Below, in pieces: positions 35,968 to 44,463 of a stretch of DNA of 64,000 nt. The position numbers and the translations under genes are program-made. Origin of the DNA: Niallia circulans (lineage in GTDB: Bacteria > Bacillota > Bacilli > Bacillales > Cytobacillaceae); assembly GCF_003726095.1 (NCBI RefSeq), contig NZ_CP026031.1:5024001-5088000 (forward strand), given 5' to 3'. A model generated the notes under the pieces. The model made no database searches, was not told the DNA's origin, and worked only from the letters and a program-made list of their open reading frames with translations. The stretch's first letter is position 1; the number at the start of each line of letters is the position of its first letter.

Positions 35968-36378
35968 TTATTTCTTCCTTGGGATTTTAAAGCCATTCTC
36001 TATTTTTTCAAAACCAATTTTAGGATAGTATTCCATCGCAATAGGTGAAGACAGAAGAAGTAAGGCAACTTCATCGCCATTATGTTCTTTAAGTAATCTT
36101 ACAAGTTCTTTGCCTATGCCCCTGTTTTGATAATTCTTATTTACAGCTAGATCAGATAGATAACAGCAATAACAATAATCAGTAATAGCTCTGGCAACTC
36201 CTATAAGTTGATTATTATACCAAGCAGTAATCAATACATTAGAATTATCAATCATTTGTTGAAGTCTATTCAAATCATCAGAGGGTCTTTTAATACCAGA
36301 TGTTTTGAATACTTCTGAGAGTTCTTCGGCTTTAATTGATTCATTTACTTTATAAGAAATTTGATTCATAGATTCCAT
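35968..36378 (-). CDS. GNAT-family N-acetyltransferase
   Basis: A 136-residue compact GNAT. The acetyl-CoA loop is LSDLAVNKNYQNRGIGKELV, and the C-terminal MEYYPKIGFEKIENGF has the usual Tyr. The middle has an unusual run of Cys and Tyr (ITDYCYCCYL). Substrate unknown. GGAGGGAG lies close before the ATG at 36378. It is the only minus-strand gene in this part of the array, while the flanking elements keep the plus orientation. Confidence 0.87.
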   Translation of the reverse strand: MESMNQISYKVNESIKAEELSEVFKTSGIKRPSDDLNRLQQMIDNSNVLITAWYNNQLIGVARAITDYCYCCYLSDLAVNKNYQNRGIGKELVRLLKEHNGDEVALLLLSSPIAMEYYPKIGFEKIENGFKIPRKK

Positions 36379-36435
36379 TAGTCTCCCTCCATATGTAATT
36401 AAATTAATTCTATTAACATTTCTAAAATCCTTCTT

Positions 36436-36455
36436 TATCTAACGGGGGCATTAAT
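36436..36455 (+). repeat. Dispersed element, GGGGGCATT variant
   Basis: TATCTAACGGGGGCATTAAT, upstream (in minus sense) of the GNAT at 35968. The same GGGGGCATT variant is seen at 36998. Confidence 0.65.
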
Positions 36456-36487
36456 CCAAGATGGAGGAATGCTTTTTTATCTATTCG

Positions 36488-36510
36488 GGCACTAACGGGG
36501 CAGGAACTAT
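36488..36510 (+). repeat. Dispersed element, core copy
   Basis: GGCACTAACGGGGCAGGAAC, then TAT, 23 bp before the next GNAT gene; the best match to the consensus. Confidence 0.8.
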
Positions 36511-36532
36511 ATAAACTAGAGGGAGGATGAAT

Positions 36533-36988
36533 ATGGAGAAGTTTGAGGTAAAGTACATTAACAATCTGTTGAATTTTGATTTGGTTAGCTTAGTAAAACA
36601 AAGCAAAGAAGATGGGTTTTGTTTTGTAGAAAGATTATTAAATGAATATCAAAATGGCAATAATACTTTCAACCATCTTGGTGAAGGCTTATTTGGGGTT
36701 TTTAATGAAGAAGGTTTACTTGTTGCTATTGGTGGGTTAAATAAAGACCCATTTTCAGGTGCTCAAAATATCGGTAGACTGAGAAGGCTTTATGTCTATA
36801 AAGAATATAGGCGAAATGGTATAGGAAGTCTTTTGGTAAAAAGGATAATAGAAGAAGCGAAAAGACATTATAAAATTTTGGTTCTTTATACAGATACCGA
36901 GCAAGCTGATAGATTTTATTCTTCTATCGGATTTACAAGGGGAAATCTTTATCCAAATTCAAGTCACTTTATGGAGTTTAAAAGTTAA
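36533..36988 (+). CDS. GNAT-family N-acetyltransferase
   Basis: A 151-residue GNAT. The core is IGRLRRLYVYKEYRRNGIGSLLVKRI written over two motifs (RLRRLYVYKEYR and RNGIGSLLVKRI), and the C-terminal segment is ADRFYSSIGFTRG. The substrate cannot be predicted. GGGAGG lies six bases before ATG 36533; an ATG at 36527 overlaps that site and is rejected. Elements at 36488 and 36998 bracket the gene almost exactly, leaving almost no other sequence. Confidence 0.87.
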   Translation: MEKFEVKYINNLLNFDLVSLVKQSKEDGFCFVERLLNEYQNGNNTFNHLGEGLFGVFNEEGLLVAIGGLNKDPFSGAQNIGRLRRLYVYKEYRRNGIGSLLVKRIIEEAKRHYKILVLYTDTEQADRFYSSIGFTRGNLYPNSSHFMEFKS

Positions 36989-36997
36989 TGCGTTATG

Positions 36998-37015
36998 GGA
37001 CTAACGGGGGCATTT
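36998..37015 (+). repeat. Dispersed element, GGGGGCATT variant
   Basis: GGACTAACGGGGGCATTT, ten bases after the GNAT stop codon and immediately before the recombinase remnant. Confidence 0.7.
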
Positions 37016-37024
37016 CTTACATAG

Positions 37025-37375
37025 AAAATCTTAAAAGAAGTATATTTTAATACAAGAAGTAGCATTTGGCTAAAGAGATATCTAGAGGAAAGAAAAGATA
37101 ATGAGGAGGCTTTATTTGTTACTCTCCGTGCCCCACACCGAATGGGTGTTGCACAAATGAGATATGTCATTAAACAGATTTCGTTAAGAGCAAAAATTAG
37201 TAAGTGTATACATCCGCACCAATTAAGGCATAGTTATGCAACCACCTTAAATAATAATGGAGCACCATTAGAAGTTATTCAAAACTTGATGGGGCATGAG
37301 AAAAGTGAAACAACAAGGATTTACGCTTATCTAAGTGGACAATTAAGACGAGAATTATATAAGAAATATTTCTGA
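37025..37375 (+). pseudogene. Tyrosine recombinase/integrase, C-terminal remnant
   Basis: The frame is open from 37025, just after the element at 36998, and gives about 116 residues of the catalytic C-terminal domain of an Xer/phage-type tyrosine recombinase. The box HPHQLRHSYATTL (His-x-x-Arg), LMGHEKSETT (His) and RIYAYLSG (nucleophile Tyr) are intact. The N-terminal DNA-binding domain and the first catalytic Arg are missing, and there is no start codon with a ribosome site; ATG 37142 is internal. So the gene has lost its front half at the repeat boundary. A strong terminator follows. Confidence 0.85.
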
Positions 37376-37411
37376 AAGAACTGCAGGGAAAATTGCAGTT
37401 CTTTATTTTTT
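37375..37411 (+). terminator. Terminator after the recombinase remnant
   Basis: Eleven-base-pair perfect stem AAAGAACTGCA / TGCAGTTCTTT, then ATTTTTTA. Confidence 0.88.
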
Positions 37412-37445
37412 ATCAGAGCCATATTGCAAGAATAAATGTTGTATG

Positions 37446-37470
37446 CACAATCAGGTGCAGGATAGTGCAA
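37446..37470 (+). repeat. Dispersed element, diverged copy
   Basis: CACAATCAGGTGCAGGATAG, then TGCAA, between the recombinase remnant and the deaminase gene. Confidence 0.55.
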
Positions 37471-37558
37471 CAAGACATTGTAACAAGGACATTAAAATTC
37501 TGAATAATAAATGAAGATAACTAAATGCATAAATTTAACTAATGTAAGAGGAGTCCAT

Positions 37559-37981
37559 ATGAAAATATTTAACACAACTAAAGAAGATATAGAATTAGTA
37601 GAAGTAGCAACACAGAAGATAACAATGCTTTATGAAGACGATAAACATCATGTGGGAACTGCCATTCGTACGAAAACAGGGGAGATTATTTCGGCAGTAC
37701 ACATTGAAGCGTATATTGGACGAGTGACGGTTTGTGCGGAAGCTATTGCAATCGGTAGTGCTATATCAAATGGACAAAAGGATTTTGATACAATCGTTGC
37801 AGTCAGACATCCCTATTCTGATGAAGTAGATAGACGTATAAAGGTAGTAAGTCCTTGTGGTATGTGTAGGGAGCTGATTTCTGACTATGCACCAGAATGT
37901 TTTGTCCTTCTAGAAATAAATGGCGAGTTAATTAAAACTGCAATTAGTGAACTCATCCCACTTAAGTATTCCCGAAATTAA
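37559..37981 (+). CDS. Cytidine / blasticidin-S deaminase-like protein
   Basis: A 140-residue zinc deaminase. The active site is VTVCAEAIAIGSAISNG (Cys ligand and catalytic Glu) with the two-Cys motif SPCGMCRELI. The end, ISELIPLKYS, recalls the C terminus of blasticidin-S deaminase (RELLP..Y), and the spacing differs from housekeeping Cdd (CAERTA). In this row of resistance-like genes, a nucleoside-antibiotic deaminase is plausible but unproven. Start at 37559, with AGAGGAG seven bases before; an upstream frame to 37511 lacks a site. Elements flank it at 37446 and 38061. Confidence 0.85.
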   Translation: MKIFNTTKEDIELVEVATQKITMLYEDDKHHVGTAIRTKTGEIISAVHIEAYIGRVTVCAEAIAIGSAISNGQKDFDTIVAVRHPYSDEVDRRIKVVSPCGMCRELISDYAPECFVLLEINGELIKTAISELIPLKYSRN

Positions 37982-38060
37982 AAGGTATTTTTAAAGATTA
38001 AGTTTCGAGTTAAATAAAATGGGGTTATAGTAATGCTTTGCATCTTCAGGAACTATGGAA

Positions 38061-38110
38061 GCATTCCTTGAAACTAGCCTATGGAAGAAACGGGTCAGTT
38101 TACTTTAAGT
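38061..38110 (+). repeat. Dispersed element, GCATTCCT variant
   Basis: GCATTCCTTGAAACTAGC, then CTATGGAAGAAACG and TTTACTTTAA, matching the tail of the copy at 35058-35130. It closes the densest part of the array. Confidence 0.6.
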
Positions 38111-38214
38111 ACAATATTTCACAAACTAATTAATCCCTTGATTATTCACACTCAACTATTACCTATAAAGATAGTTTTAACCGATTCAAATACCGGCTGA
38201 TTTGCTTCCGTTCT

Positions 38215-39078
38215 TCATAGATTAGTAATACCTGCTAGCTCCATAAATTTTGAGAGAGCACTAGTCCTATACGAATCACGACGCATTATAAACACAGTAG
38301 GAACTGTTCTATGTGGATCCGGTAATGGATGGCAGTTAAGTTTGTCCTGCATACGTGATTCGACCATAGATATTGGTAATACGGTTACTCCTAACCCGTT
38401 TTCAACGCATTTAAGGACACCCTCCAAAGTGCCATATTCCATTACTCTCATAGGAGCAAAATCATTGTCCGCTAGCCATTTTTGCCAAATTGCTAAATAA
38501 GTGCAATGTGCGAATGACGAAAGCAGTGGTTTATGTAAAATTGATTCTATATGAAATGTTTCCGTAGAGTAGCTTGTAATTAGAACTAGGAATTCTTCAA
38601 GTACAGGGTACTCAATAATTTCTGGATGAAGAATTGGCCCATCAACAAATGCGCCGTCTATCTTGTAATTGAGAATAGCATTAACCTGATCTACAGTAGG
38701 TGCCATATATAAGCTTAGTTCTACTTGTGGAAATTCCTTGTGATATCGAGAGAAAATAATTGGTAATCGTGTAGTAGCTGTTGATTCCATAGCTCCGATG
38801 TGCAAAGAACCTCGTGGAGTAGAGGAAAGTTTGACTGCTTCAATAGCCTCCTCAAAATCGAAAAGCAACTTATTTACATATGGTAATAATTCACGACCTG
38901 CAGGGGTTAAGGATATCTTCTTATGATATCGGTATAGTAGGGGAACTCCTAACTCCTGTTCAAGACGCTGTATTCTTGCAGTAACATTTGACTGTACATA
39001 ATTTAATTTCTCAGCAGCCTTAGTGATACTTTGTTCAATAGCTACTGCCTTAAACACTTCTAAAGATTTAATATCCAA
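38215..39078 (-). CDS. LysR-family transcriptional regulator
   Basis: A 287-residue LysR protein. The N-terminal helix-turn-helix has LEVFKAVAIEQSITKAAEKL and VQSNVTARIQRLEQELG; the substrate-binding domain begins near residue 90 (GSLHIGAMESTATTRLP). Start TTG 39078 (MDIKSLEVF) fits the family, with AGGAG eight bases before; GTG 39102 or ATG 39099 would add seven or eight residues without a site. It is divergent from the two cupin genes and from leuA and may control them, though nothing in the sequence proves this. Confidence 0.88.
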   Translation of the reverse strand: MDIKSLEVFKAVAIEQSITKAAEKLNYVQSNVTARIQRLEQELGVPLLYRYHKKISLTPAGRELLPYVNKLLFDFEEAIEAVKLSSTPRGSLHIGAMESTATTRLPIIFSRYHKEFPQVELSLYMAPTVDQVNAILNYKIDGAFVDGPILHPEIIEYPVLEEFLVLITSYSTETFHIESILHKPLLSSFAHCTYLAIWQKWLADNDFAPMRVMEYGTLEGVLKCVENGLGVTVLPISMVESRMQDKLNCHPLPDPHRTVPTVFIMRRDSYRTSALSKFMELAGITNL

Positions 39079-39298
39079 AGTGAATTTCTCCTTTAGCATC
39101 ACAAATTATGATTAACTATCCTCTTTTTTTTGATTTTACATGATGCATTGGAGTATGTAAACTTAGTTTGTAAGAGATTAACGTTAAGACTAAGTAATAG
39201 AGTAACTTATTATTCATTAATAAGGAGGAAAATGGAGAAAAAGGAAATTTAGCTAAGTAGGATAATACAACAGTTGTCGATAACGAGGAGGTAAGCTC

Positions 39299-39661
39299 TT
39301 GATTTCAAAGGTAAATATACAGGATAAATTTTTAAAAATAAATGATTACTGGAATCCTAGAATAGGTTGTGAGTTAAACGATTCATACATAAAAATGGTA
39401 AAGATTAGGGGTGAATTTATTTGGCATCACCACGATCATGAGGATGAGATGTTCTTCGTATGGCGAGGAAAGCTGGTAATACGTTTGAGAAACGGTGAAA
39501 TAGTTCTTAATGAAGGAGAATTTATTGTTATACCTAAAGGAATAGAACATCAGCCAATTGCAGAAGAGGAAGTCCATTTGTTATTAATCGAACCAAAAAC
39601 CACGCTAAACACAGGAAATGTGGTTAATCAACGAACTGTGTTGAATCCTCAAGAAATTTAA
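39299..39661 (+). CDS. Cupin-domain protein 1
   Basis: A 120-residue single-cupin protein. Metal ligands are in FIWHHHDHEDEMFFVWRG (His, His, Glu), and the second motif is GEFIVIPKGIEHQPIA. TTG start at 39299, with GAGGAGG at a six-base spacing. It is a clear paralogue of the next gene (KMVKIRGEFIWH against KVVKIEGDFVWH). Such mini-cupins bind metals; some are isomerases or dioxygenases. Role unknown. It may be induced by the divergent LysR protein. Confidence 0.82.
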   Translation: MISKVNIQDKFLKINDYWNPRIGCELNDSYIKMVKIRGEFIWHHHDHEDEMFFVWRGKLVIRLRNGEIVLNEGEFIVIPKGIEHQPIAEEEVHLLLIEPKTTLNTGNVVNQRTVLNPQEI

Positions 39662-39713
39662 TAAATGTTGAAAGTTTAAAAGTAGGATTGGTTAAAATGA
39701 ATCGAATCAAAAT

Positions 39714-40112
39714 ATGGTATATAGAATTCAAAAGGTGGGGGTTAATATTAATTATCAAACTATTAATTTGAATGAAAAATTTTCTAAGTTCAACGAACGC
39801 TGGTCTCCAAAGGTCATTGGTGAAATGAATGACTATCAATTCAAAGTGGTCAAGATAGAAGGGGATTTTGTGTGGCATGATCATCAAGATACCGACGAGG
39901 TGTTTATCGTTCTCACTGGTGAAATGTTTATTGATTTTCGCGATGGTCAAGTTAAGGTGTCTCAAGGAGAGATGTTTATAGTGCCAAAGGGGACCGAACA
40001 TAAACCTTTCGCTACACAAGAGTGTCATATCATGCTAGTAGAGCCAAGGGGAATTGTAAATACTGGCGATACTAAATCAGCATTAACCGCAGTTAATGAT
40101 ATCTGGATCTAA
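39714..40112 (+). CDS. Cupin-domain protein 2
   Basis: A 132-residue paralogue of the preceding cupin: VWHDHQDTDEVFIVLTG carries the metal ligands, and GEMFIVPKGTEHKPFA the second motif. The start is uncertain. ATG 39714 has no ribosome site, whereas AGGTGGGGG lies at about 39733-39741, which suggests translation may begin at a non-ATG codon near 39747 (the family sequence would start around NYQTINLNEKF). The cupin pair then gives way to the leuA leader. Confidence 0.78.
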   Translation: MVYRIQKVGVNINYQTINLNEKFSKFNERWSPKVIGEMNDYQFKVVKIEGDFVWHDHQDTDEVFIVLTGEMFIDFRDGQVKVSQGEMFIVPKGTEHKPFATQECHIMLVEPRGIVNTGDTKSALTAVNDIWI

Positions 40113-40389
40113 TCTAATGATAAAATATAAACAATTATCAAATGTTATAGTAAGTGTGGATAGAATTATTAATACTATTTCGACTGTTTAAATTAGAACT
40201 TGCATAGATATTCAAAAAGAGTTATTAATTAAGTATCAGACGAATTACTGAAGTGGATAATGAAACAAAGAATGTTTTTAGTCAGTGGAAATGACCTTTA
40301 TTTTGTCCAATTAATCAAATTACTAAAGACAGTCTGGTGTAATAAATTCAGAAAAATTATACAAATTATATATTTCTGAAAATATCAAC

Positions 40390-40418
40390 TTGACAACTTG
40401 ATATTACTGATATATTAT
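40390..40418 (+). promoter_or_regulatory. Sigma-A promoter of the T-box/leuA unit
   Basis: TTGACA (40390-40395), a 17-bp spacer and TATTAT (40413-40418): a nearly consensus promoter about 40 bp before the T-box stem I. Confidence 0.85.
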
Positions 40419-40456
40419 AGCCTATAATTAAATAATAAATAAGCAAAGATTGGAAA

Positions 40457-40708
40457 TAGTAGAAGGTTGATAAACTCCTTCAGAGAGCCGATGGTTGGTG
40501 CGAATCGGTAGTTATACCCTTTGAACTCATCCAAGAGCTACTCTCTGAACCATATAAGTTAGGGGATGTCGGATTTCTTCCGTTATAAAGATAGGTGGTG
40601 ATCGCCGCCGAAAATGAGTGGGTTACTTTTGTATTATATTAACCAATTAGAGTGGTACCGCGAGCAATGCCTCGTCTCTATATTTTTATATAGAGGCGGG
40701 GCTTTTTT
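40457..40708 (+). promoter_or_regulatory. T-box leader, probably leucine-specific
   Basis: The T-box sequence AGAGTGGTACCGCG lies at 40649-40662. It is followed by the terminator GCCTCGTCTCTATA / TATAGAGGCGGGGC and TTTTTT (40703-40708). Stem I closes with CAGAGAG / CTCTCTG. In the specifier loop TTGAACTCATCC, the codon CTC (40526-40528) after GAA indicates tRNA-Leu; ATC (Ile) in the next frame is a weaker possibility. Uncharged tRNA binding should permit read-through into leuA. Confidence 0.93.
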
Positions 40709-40736
40709 ATATTTTATTAAATAAGGAGTGTGTCAC

Positions 40737-42305
40737 ATGTCAAGAAAAATTTGGGTATTTGATACAACATTAAGAGATGGAGAACAAGTTCCTGGTGCAA
40801 AATTGAATGTATACGAAAAATTGGAAGTCGCCAAGCAATTAAAGAAACTCAAAGTTGATATGATTGAGGCTGGATTTCCTTCTTCATCAATAGGTGATTT
40901 TAACGCGGTTAAAGAAATTGCTAAAAGGATAGGAAATACAGATGATGTGATAATTACGGCGTTAGCAAGAGCAGTAAAATCCGATATTGATGATGTATAT
41001 AATAGTGTTAAATATGCAAAAAATCCACTAATCCATATTGTATTAGGTACTTCGGATATTCATGTAGAAAAGAAATTTGGAAAATCGAAAAATCAAATAT
41101 TGGATATAGGAGTGGATGCTGTGAAGTATGCGAAAACACTCCTGCCAGAAGTGCAATATTCAACAGAGGATGCGTCAAGAGCTGATTTTGAATATTTATG
41201 GAAAACTATAGAAGCTGTTGTAAAAGCAGGAGCCACAATTATAAATATACCTGATACAGTTGGTTATGCTGAGCCCCAAGAGTTCGGTGAATTAATCTAT
41301 AAGATAAATGATCGCTTGAAGAATTTGAATGATAATGTGCTTCTAAGTGTTCATTGCCACAATGATTTAGGAATGGCTACAGCTAATACATTGGCAGCAA
41401 TTAAAAACGGTGCTGAAAAAGTAGAATGTACTATTAATGGAATCGGAGAACGTGCAGGAAATGCATCATTAGAGGAAGTAGTTATGGCTGTTCATACACG
41501 TTCTGAGATATATCAAGCATTTACGAATATTAATACAAAGGAAATTATGAATACGTCGAGGATAGTAAGTGGATTCATGGGACTTGATGTACAAGTAAAC
41601 AAAGCAATTACAGGGGAAAATGCTTTTGCACATTCTTCAGGTATTCACCAGGATGGATTAATCAAGTCAAGAAATACTTATGAAATAATTGATCCCGTCA
41701 CTGTGGGTCTTGATGACATGGAGCTTATTCTAACAGCACGTTCTGGACGCCATGCGATTAAAACTGCTTTTGAAAAATTAGGTATGAATCAATTCTCGAA
41801 TTCAGAGTTCGAGGAAATCTTTGTAGACTTTCTTAAATTAGCCGATGCGAAAAAAGAAGTATATAATCATGATCTATATGTAATGATTGAAAATTATTAC
41901 AAAAAAGTAAAGGGGAATAATCAGGACATCAGCCATTACAGTAACAATTTTTATGAGTTAATAGATCTGCAAGTGATCAGTAATACAAAATTTCCTTCTG
42001 CTAGTGTGGAGTTAAAGAAGGCTGATCAAATCATTAAGGGAACTGCGATAGGTTCTGGTCCGATTGATGCTTTATATTCTGCAATTATGAATGTATGTGA
42101 TTTAGATATGAAGTTGATTCAATACGATATTAGAAGTGTTTCAAGGGGAAAAGAAGCATTAGGAAAAGTGAAAATTCAAGTTGAATTTAAAGGGGAAGTA
42201 TATATTGCCAAAGCATCAGATACAGACATTTTAAAAGCAAGTGCTTATGCGTATATTAATGCCATAAATAGTATTGTGGTCGATCATTTACTTCCAGTAA
42301 AATAA
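40737..42305 (+). CDS. leuA: 2-isopropylmalate synthase LeuA
   Basis: A 522-residue alpha-isopropylmalate synthase, the first committed step of leucine synthesis. The catalytic barrel has [33 protein letters not shown] and [14 protein letters not shown], and the metal/substrate motif [12 protein letters not shown]. The C-terminal regulatory domain has [13 protein letters not shown], typical of LeuA with leucine feedback. ATG 40737 has AAGGAG upstream. Unusually, it stands alone, without leuBCD or ilv genes, under its own T-box in an accessory region, so it may be a second copy or serve a specialised pathway. Confidence 0.92.
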   Translation: MSRKIWVFDTTLRDGEQVPGAKLNVYEKLEVAKQLKKLKVDMIEAGFPSSSIGDFNAVKEIAKRIGNTDDVIITALARAVKSDIDDVYNSVKYAKNPLIHIVLGTSDIHVEKKFGKSKNQILDIGVDAVKYAKTLLPEVQYSTEDASRADFEYLWKTIEAVVKAGATIINIPDTVGYAEPQEFGELIYKINDRLKNLNDNVLLSVHCHNDLGMATANTLAAIKNGAEKVECTINGIGERAGNASLEEVVMAVHTRSEIYQAFTNINTKEIMNTSRIVSGFMGLDVQVNKAITGENAFAHSSGIHQDGLIKSRNTYEIIDPVTVGLDDMELILTARSGRHAIKTAFEKLGMNQFSNSEFEEIFVDFLKLADAKKEVYNHDLYVMIENYYKKVKGNNQDISHYSNNFYELIDLQVISNTKFPSASVELKKADQIIKGTAIGSGPIDALYSAIMNVCDLDMKLIQYDIRSVSRGKEALGKVKIQVEFKGEVYIAKASDTDILKASAYAYINAINSIVVDHLLPVK

Positions 42306-42708
42306 AAACCTAACATGATTTGAAAAGTTAGGAGCTTATCAATGAAGGGAAAATATAGTACAACAAATATTAATTCCAGAATGTAAAAAAACAGCAGAAG
42401 AAAATACAATAATTGTAAGAGGAGGAAATTCCAAGTGAATTATTATCATTTTACAATTCTAGAAAAAAATAAATTAATTCTCGGTACAATTGATGTAAGA
42501 TGAAATAATAATGGATGTATATGGACAAAGATTTTATTGTTTCATCTTAACAAAAAAGGTGCTGGTTTAGTTTACAGAAAAGTTAATTTTATTTAAATAC
42601 TTGTTATTTTTAGAATCAATTTACTAATGAAAGAACTGATAAAAAGGGATATTCTCATTTAAGAGAGCAGTAGTCCAATAAGGGTTAATGCTCTACTTTT
42701 CTTTTTCT
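42306..42708 (+). other. Gap after leuA with coding remnants
   Basis: CCTAAC / GTTAGG (42309-42331) is a weak hairpin after leuA. Two scraps look coding: IVQQILIPECKKTAEEN (about 42353-42433), and a GTG-initiated 22-residue frame at 42435-42503 (MNYYHFTILEKNK) behind AGGAGG. Both stop early and match nothing I recognise. The rest is AT-rich. Confidence 0.35.
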
Positions 42709-42731
42709 GCACTAACTAGGCAGCATTTCCT
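42709..42731 (+). repeat. Dispersed element, GCATTTCCT variant
   Basis: GCACTAACTAGGCAGCATTT, then CCT, as in the copy at 35058. Confidence 0.6.
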
Positions 42732-42775
42732 GTGATAAGGGATGAAACAAGGATAGTTTAGGAGGAATGCATTTA

Positions 42776-42800
42776 AACAATCGGGGGCGATAGTTAAATA
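42776..42800 (+). repeat. Dispersed element, diverged copy
   Basis: AACAATCGGGGGCGATAGTT, 45 bp after the previous copy; compare the copy at 35901. Confidence 0.5.
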
Positions 42801-42830
42801 AGGATAAATTAGTACTACTGAGGGAAAAAT

Positions 42831-43021
42831 AGGAATGTCTTTAAAAAGGACATTCCTTAACTTATTCAGGTTAAACATATTTTTATAAATAAAACAAACG
42901 TTCGTATAATACATATTAACGCTCAATAATTTCAAATGATAGGCGTCTAAATCCTTGATACATAAGGGTTAGACGTTTTCTTTATTATACCATAATTAAG
43001 ATTAAGAAGGATTAATGCTTT
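42831..43021 (+). repeat. Hairpins plus partial 5' block of the long element
   Basis: AGGAATGTC / GACATTCCT (42831-42857) and CGTCTAAATCCTT / AAGGGTTAGACG with TTTTC (42944-42980) are two hairpins, the second terminator-like. Then CATAATTAAGATTAAGAAGG and ATTAATGCTT (42989-43018) match the first block of the 105-bp element without its later parts. Confidence 0.5.
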
Positions 43022-43138
43022 TTTATTAAGTTATTAAACAAAAGGGAATTAGTGGAAGACGGAAAAATATAACTTGAAATACCATTTTATTCTATTTGGT
43101 ATATAATTAACTTGTATTTTATATATAGGAGGAAATTT

Positions 43139-43609
43139 ATGACTACATCTAGTGACTACATTCGCTATATTCGTGGAAAAGTGGGACAAGATTTAATATT
43201 TCTTAATTTTGCTGGAGGTATTGTTTATAACGAACGAAATGAGATTCTCTTACAAAAAAGGGGAGATGGAAATGAGTGGGGTTTTCCAGGCGGTGCTATG
43301 GAACTAGGAGAATCTCTTGAAGCAACAACAAAACGAGAAATTCTTGAGGAGACAGGATTAAATGTTAAGGTTGAACATCTTATTGGTGTCTACTCTAAAT
43401 ATTCTGCTGAGTTTCCGAACGGAGATAAAGCTCAGACTATTACTCACTTTTTTCAATGTAAGCCAATTGATGGGGAACTTACTGCAGATGGTATTGAGAC
43501 ATTGGATTTGAAGTACTTTCCAATAAATAAAATACCGAAATTATTCACTAAGCAACACGAAGATGCCTTAGAAGATTGGCTTTGCAAAAGAAAAGGTGTA
43601 TTTAAATAA
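43139..43609 (+). CDS. Nudix hydrolase
   Basis: A 156-residue Nudix protein. The Nudix box is complete: GGAMELGESLEATTKREI followed by LEETGL (G-x5-E-x7-R-E-U-x-E-E-x-G-U). N-terminal ILLQKRGDGNEWGFPGG is typical of NTP or ADP-sugar pyrophosphohydrolases. The substrate cannot be inferred. ATG 43139 has AGGAGG seven bases before; the longer frame from 43112 includes that site and is rejected. A stand-alone gene. Confidence 0.9.
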   Translation: MTTSSDYIRYIRGKVGQDLIFLNFAGGIVYNERNEILLQKRGDGNEWGFPGGAMELGESLEATTKREILEETGLNVKVEHLIGVYSKYSAEFPNGDKAQTITHFFQCKPIDGELTADGIETLDLKYFPINKIPKLFTKQHEDALEDWLCKRKGVFK

Positions 43610-43935
43610 GTTCAACTTCAAAATAATTATACATAGTCTTTAACCGAGGCTTTCTATAATAGATACTACGAGTACAATCCTAAGTAATCTAATAGTTTCT
43701 CGTTCAATGGCTTCACCCATAGAAACATATAATTGCCTTCCACCGGGAGATTATCAAGAGGGTTTCAGGCACTTTGGGCGAAGTGTATGTGACGTTAAAT
43801 TAAATGAGTTTCTATAATTCGTTGGAGTTTTATTTGTATTGCTTTTAAAAAGACTAATAGAGTGTTATCAATTTAATGACTACAGCTACTAAAGAATTTG
43901 GAATTGTGGGGTTTAAAATACTAAATGATTTAAAT
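43610..43935 (-). other. Gap with a minus-strand gene stump
   Basis: On the minus strand, about 43758 to 43666 reads DNLPVEGNYMFLWVKPLNEK, then LLDYLGLYS and a stop. It is an uninterrupted but very short stretch without a start site, probably the end of a lost gene. Otherwise featureless. Confidence 0.35.
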
Positions 43936-44463
43936 CTATTTTCCGATAGTTGTATCATACTTTAGCAACTTTTGTTGGCTATACATTTTTTCAAAAAGAA
44001 TTCCTGTTAAATAGTAAAACACGAGTCCGAAACAAATATGAATAAGTGTGAATTTAGGACCAAATGAAGTAAATTCATACACTAGAACTGGCAATTTCAC
44101 TGTTGACCAAGCCCCTAAAAAAAACACTATATAGCGGATGCTAGCTCCTTTTCTCAATAAAAGTACTGCGATTGGAAAGGCTATATAAAGAGGTCCAGCA
44201 GCTACTGTTGCTAATAATAAGGTGAAGAGGACACCAATTATACCTGATTTTTCCCCCATATATCTAACGAGTGTTTCTTTCTTTACCCATTGGTCCAATA
44301 ATCCCACTAATATAAATACTGGAGGAAGTAGAATTAACATATCCAAAATATTTTTACCAGTTAACTGAACTGTTTTTGCAGCAATCGTTTGATTCATAAA
44401 TGCTATAAGCAGAAGCCCTAATAATAAAATGAGAAAGAAGCGATATCTTTTTAGCTTTTTCAT
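43936..44463 (-). CDS. Permease-like membrane protein, C-terminal half
   Basis: A 175-residue membrane protein with about five helices. TVAAGPLYIAFPIAVLLLRKGAS and GAWSTVKLPVLVYEFTSFG resemble one half of the YraQ/ArsP-type permease family. The ATG at 44463 overlaps the stop of the upstream half (ATGA arrangement), with GGTGG as ribosome site, so the two are translated in step and probably assemble into one transporter. A much longer upstream frame is only the antiphase reading of the N-terminal half. The transported substrate is unknown. Confidence 0.75.
   Translation of the reverse strand: MKKLKRYRFFLILLLGLLLIAFMNQTIAAKTVQLTGKNILDMLILLPPVFILVGLLDQWVKKETLVRYMGEKSGIIGVLFTLLLATVAAGPLYIAFPIAVLLLRKGASIRYIVFFLGAWSTVKLPVLVYEFTSFGPKFTLIHICFGLVFYYLTGILFEKMYSQQKLLKYDTTIGK

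Noticed and set aside
32345..38110. Interpreting the dispersed elements as integron attC sites
   Set aside because: The CTAAC...GTTAG symmetry is suggestive, but the RYYYAAC/GTTRRRY core boxes are not met, loops are only a few bases long, and no IntI-type integrase is present. Called a cassette-like array only by analogy.
44460..44463. Frameshift splitting one permease
   Set aside because: The two halves have separate starts, the second has its own ribosome site, and the ATGA overlap is a normal coupling arrangement; each half is a complete repeat unit.
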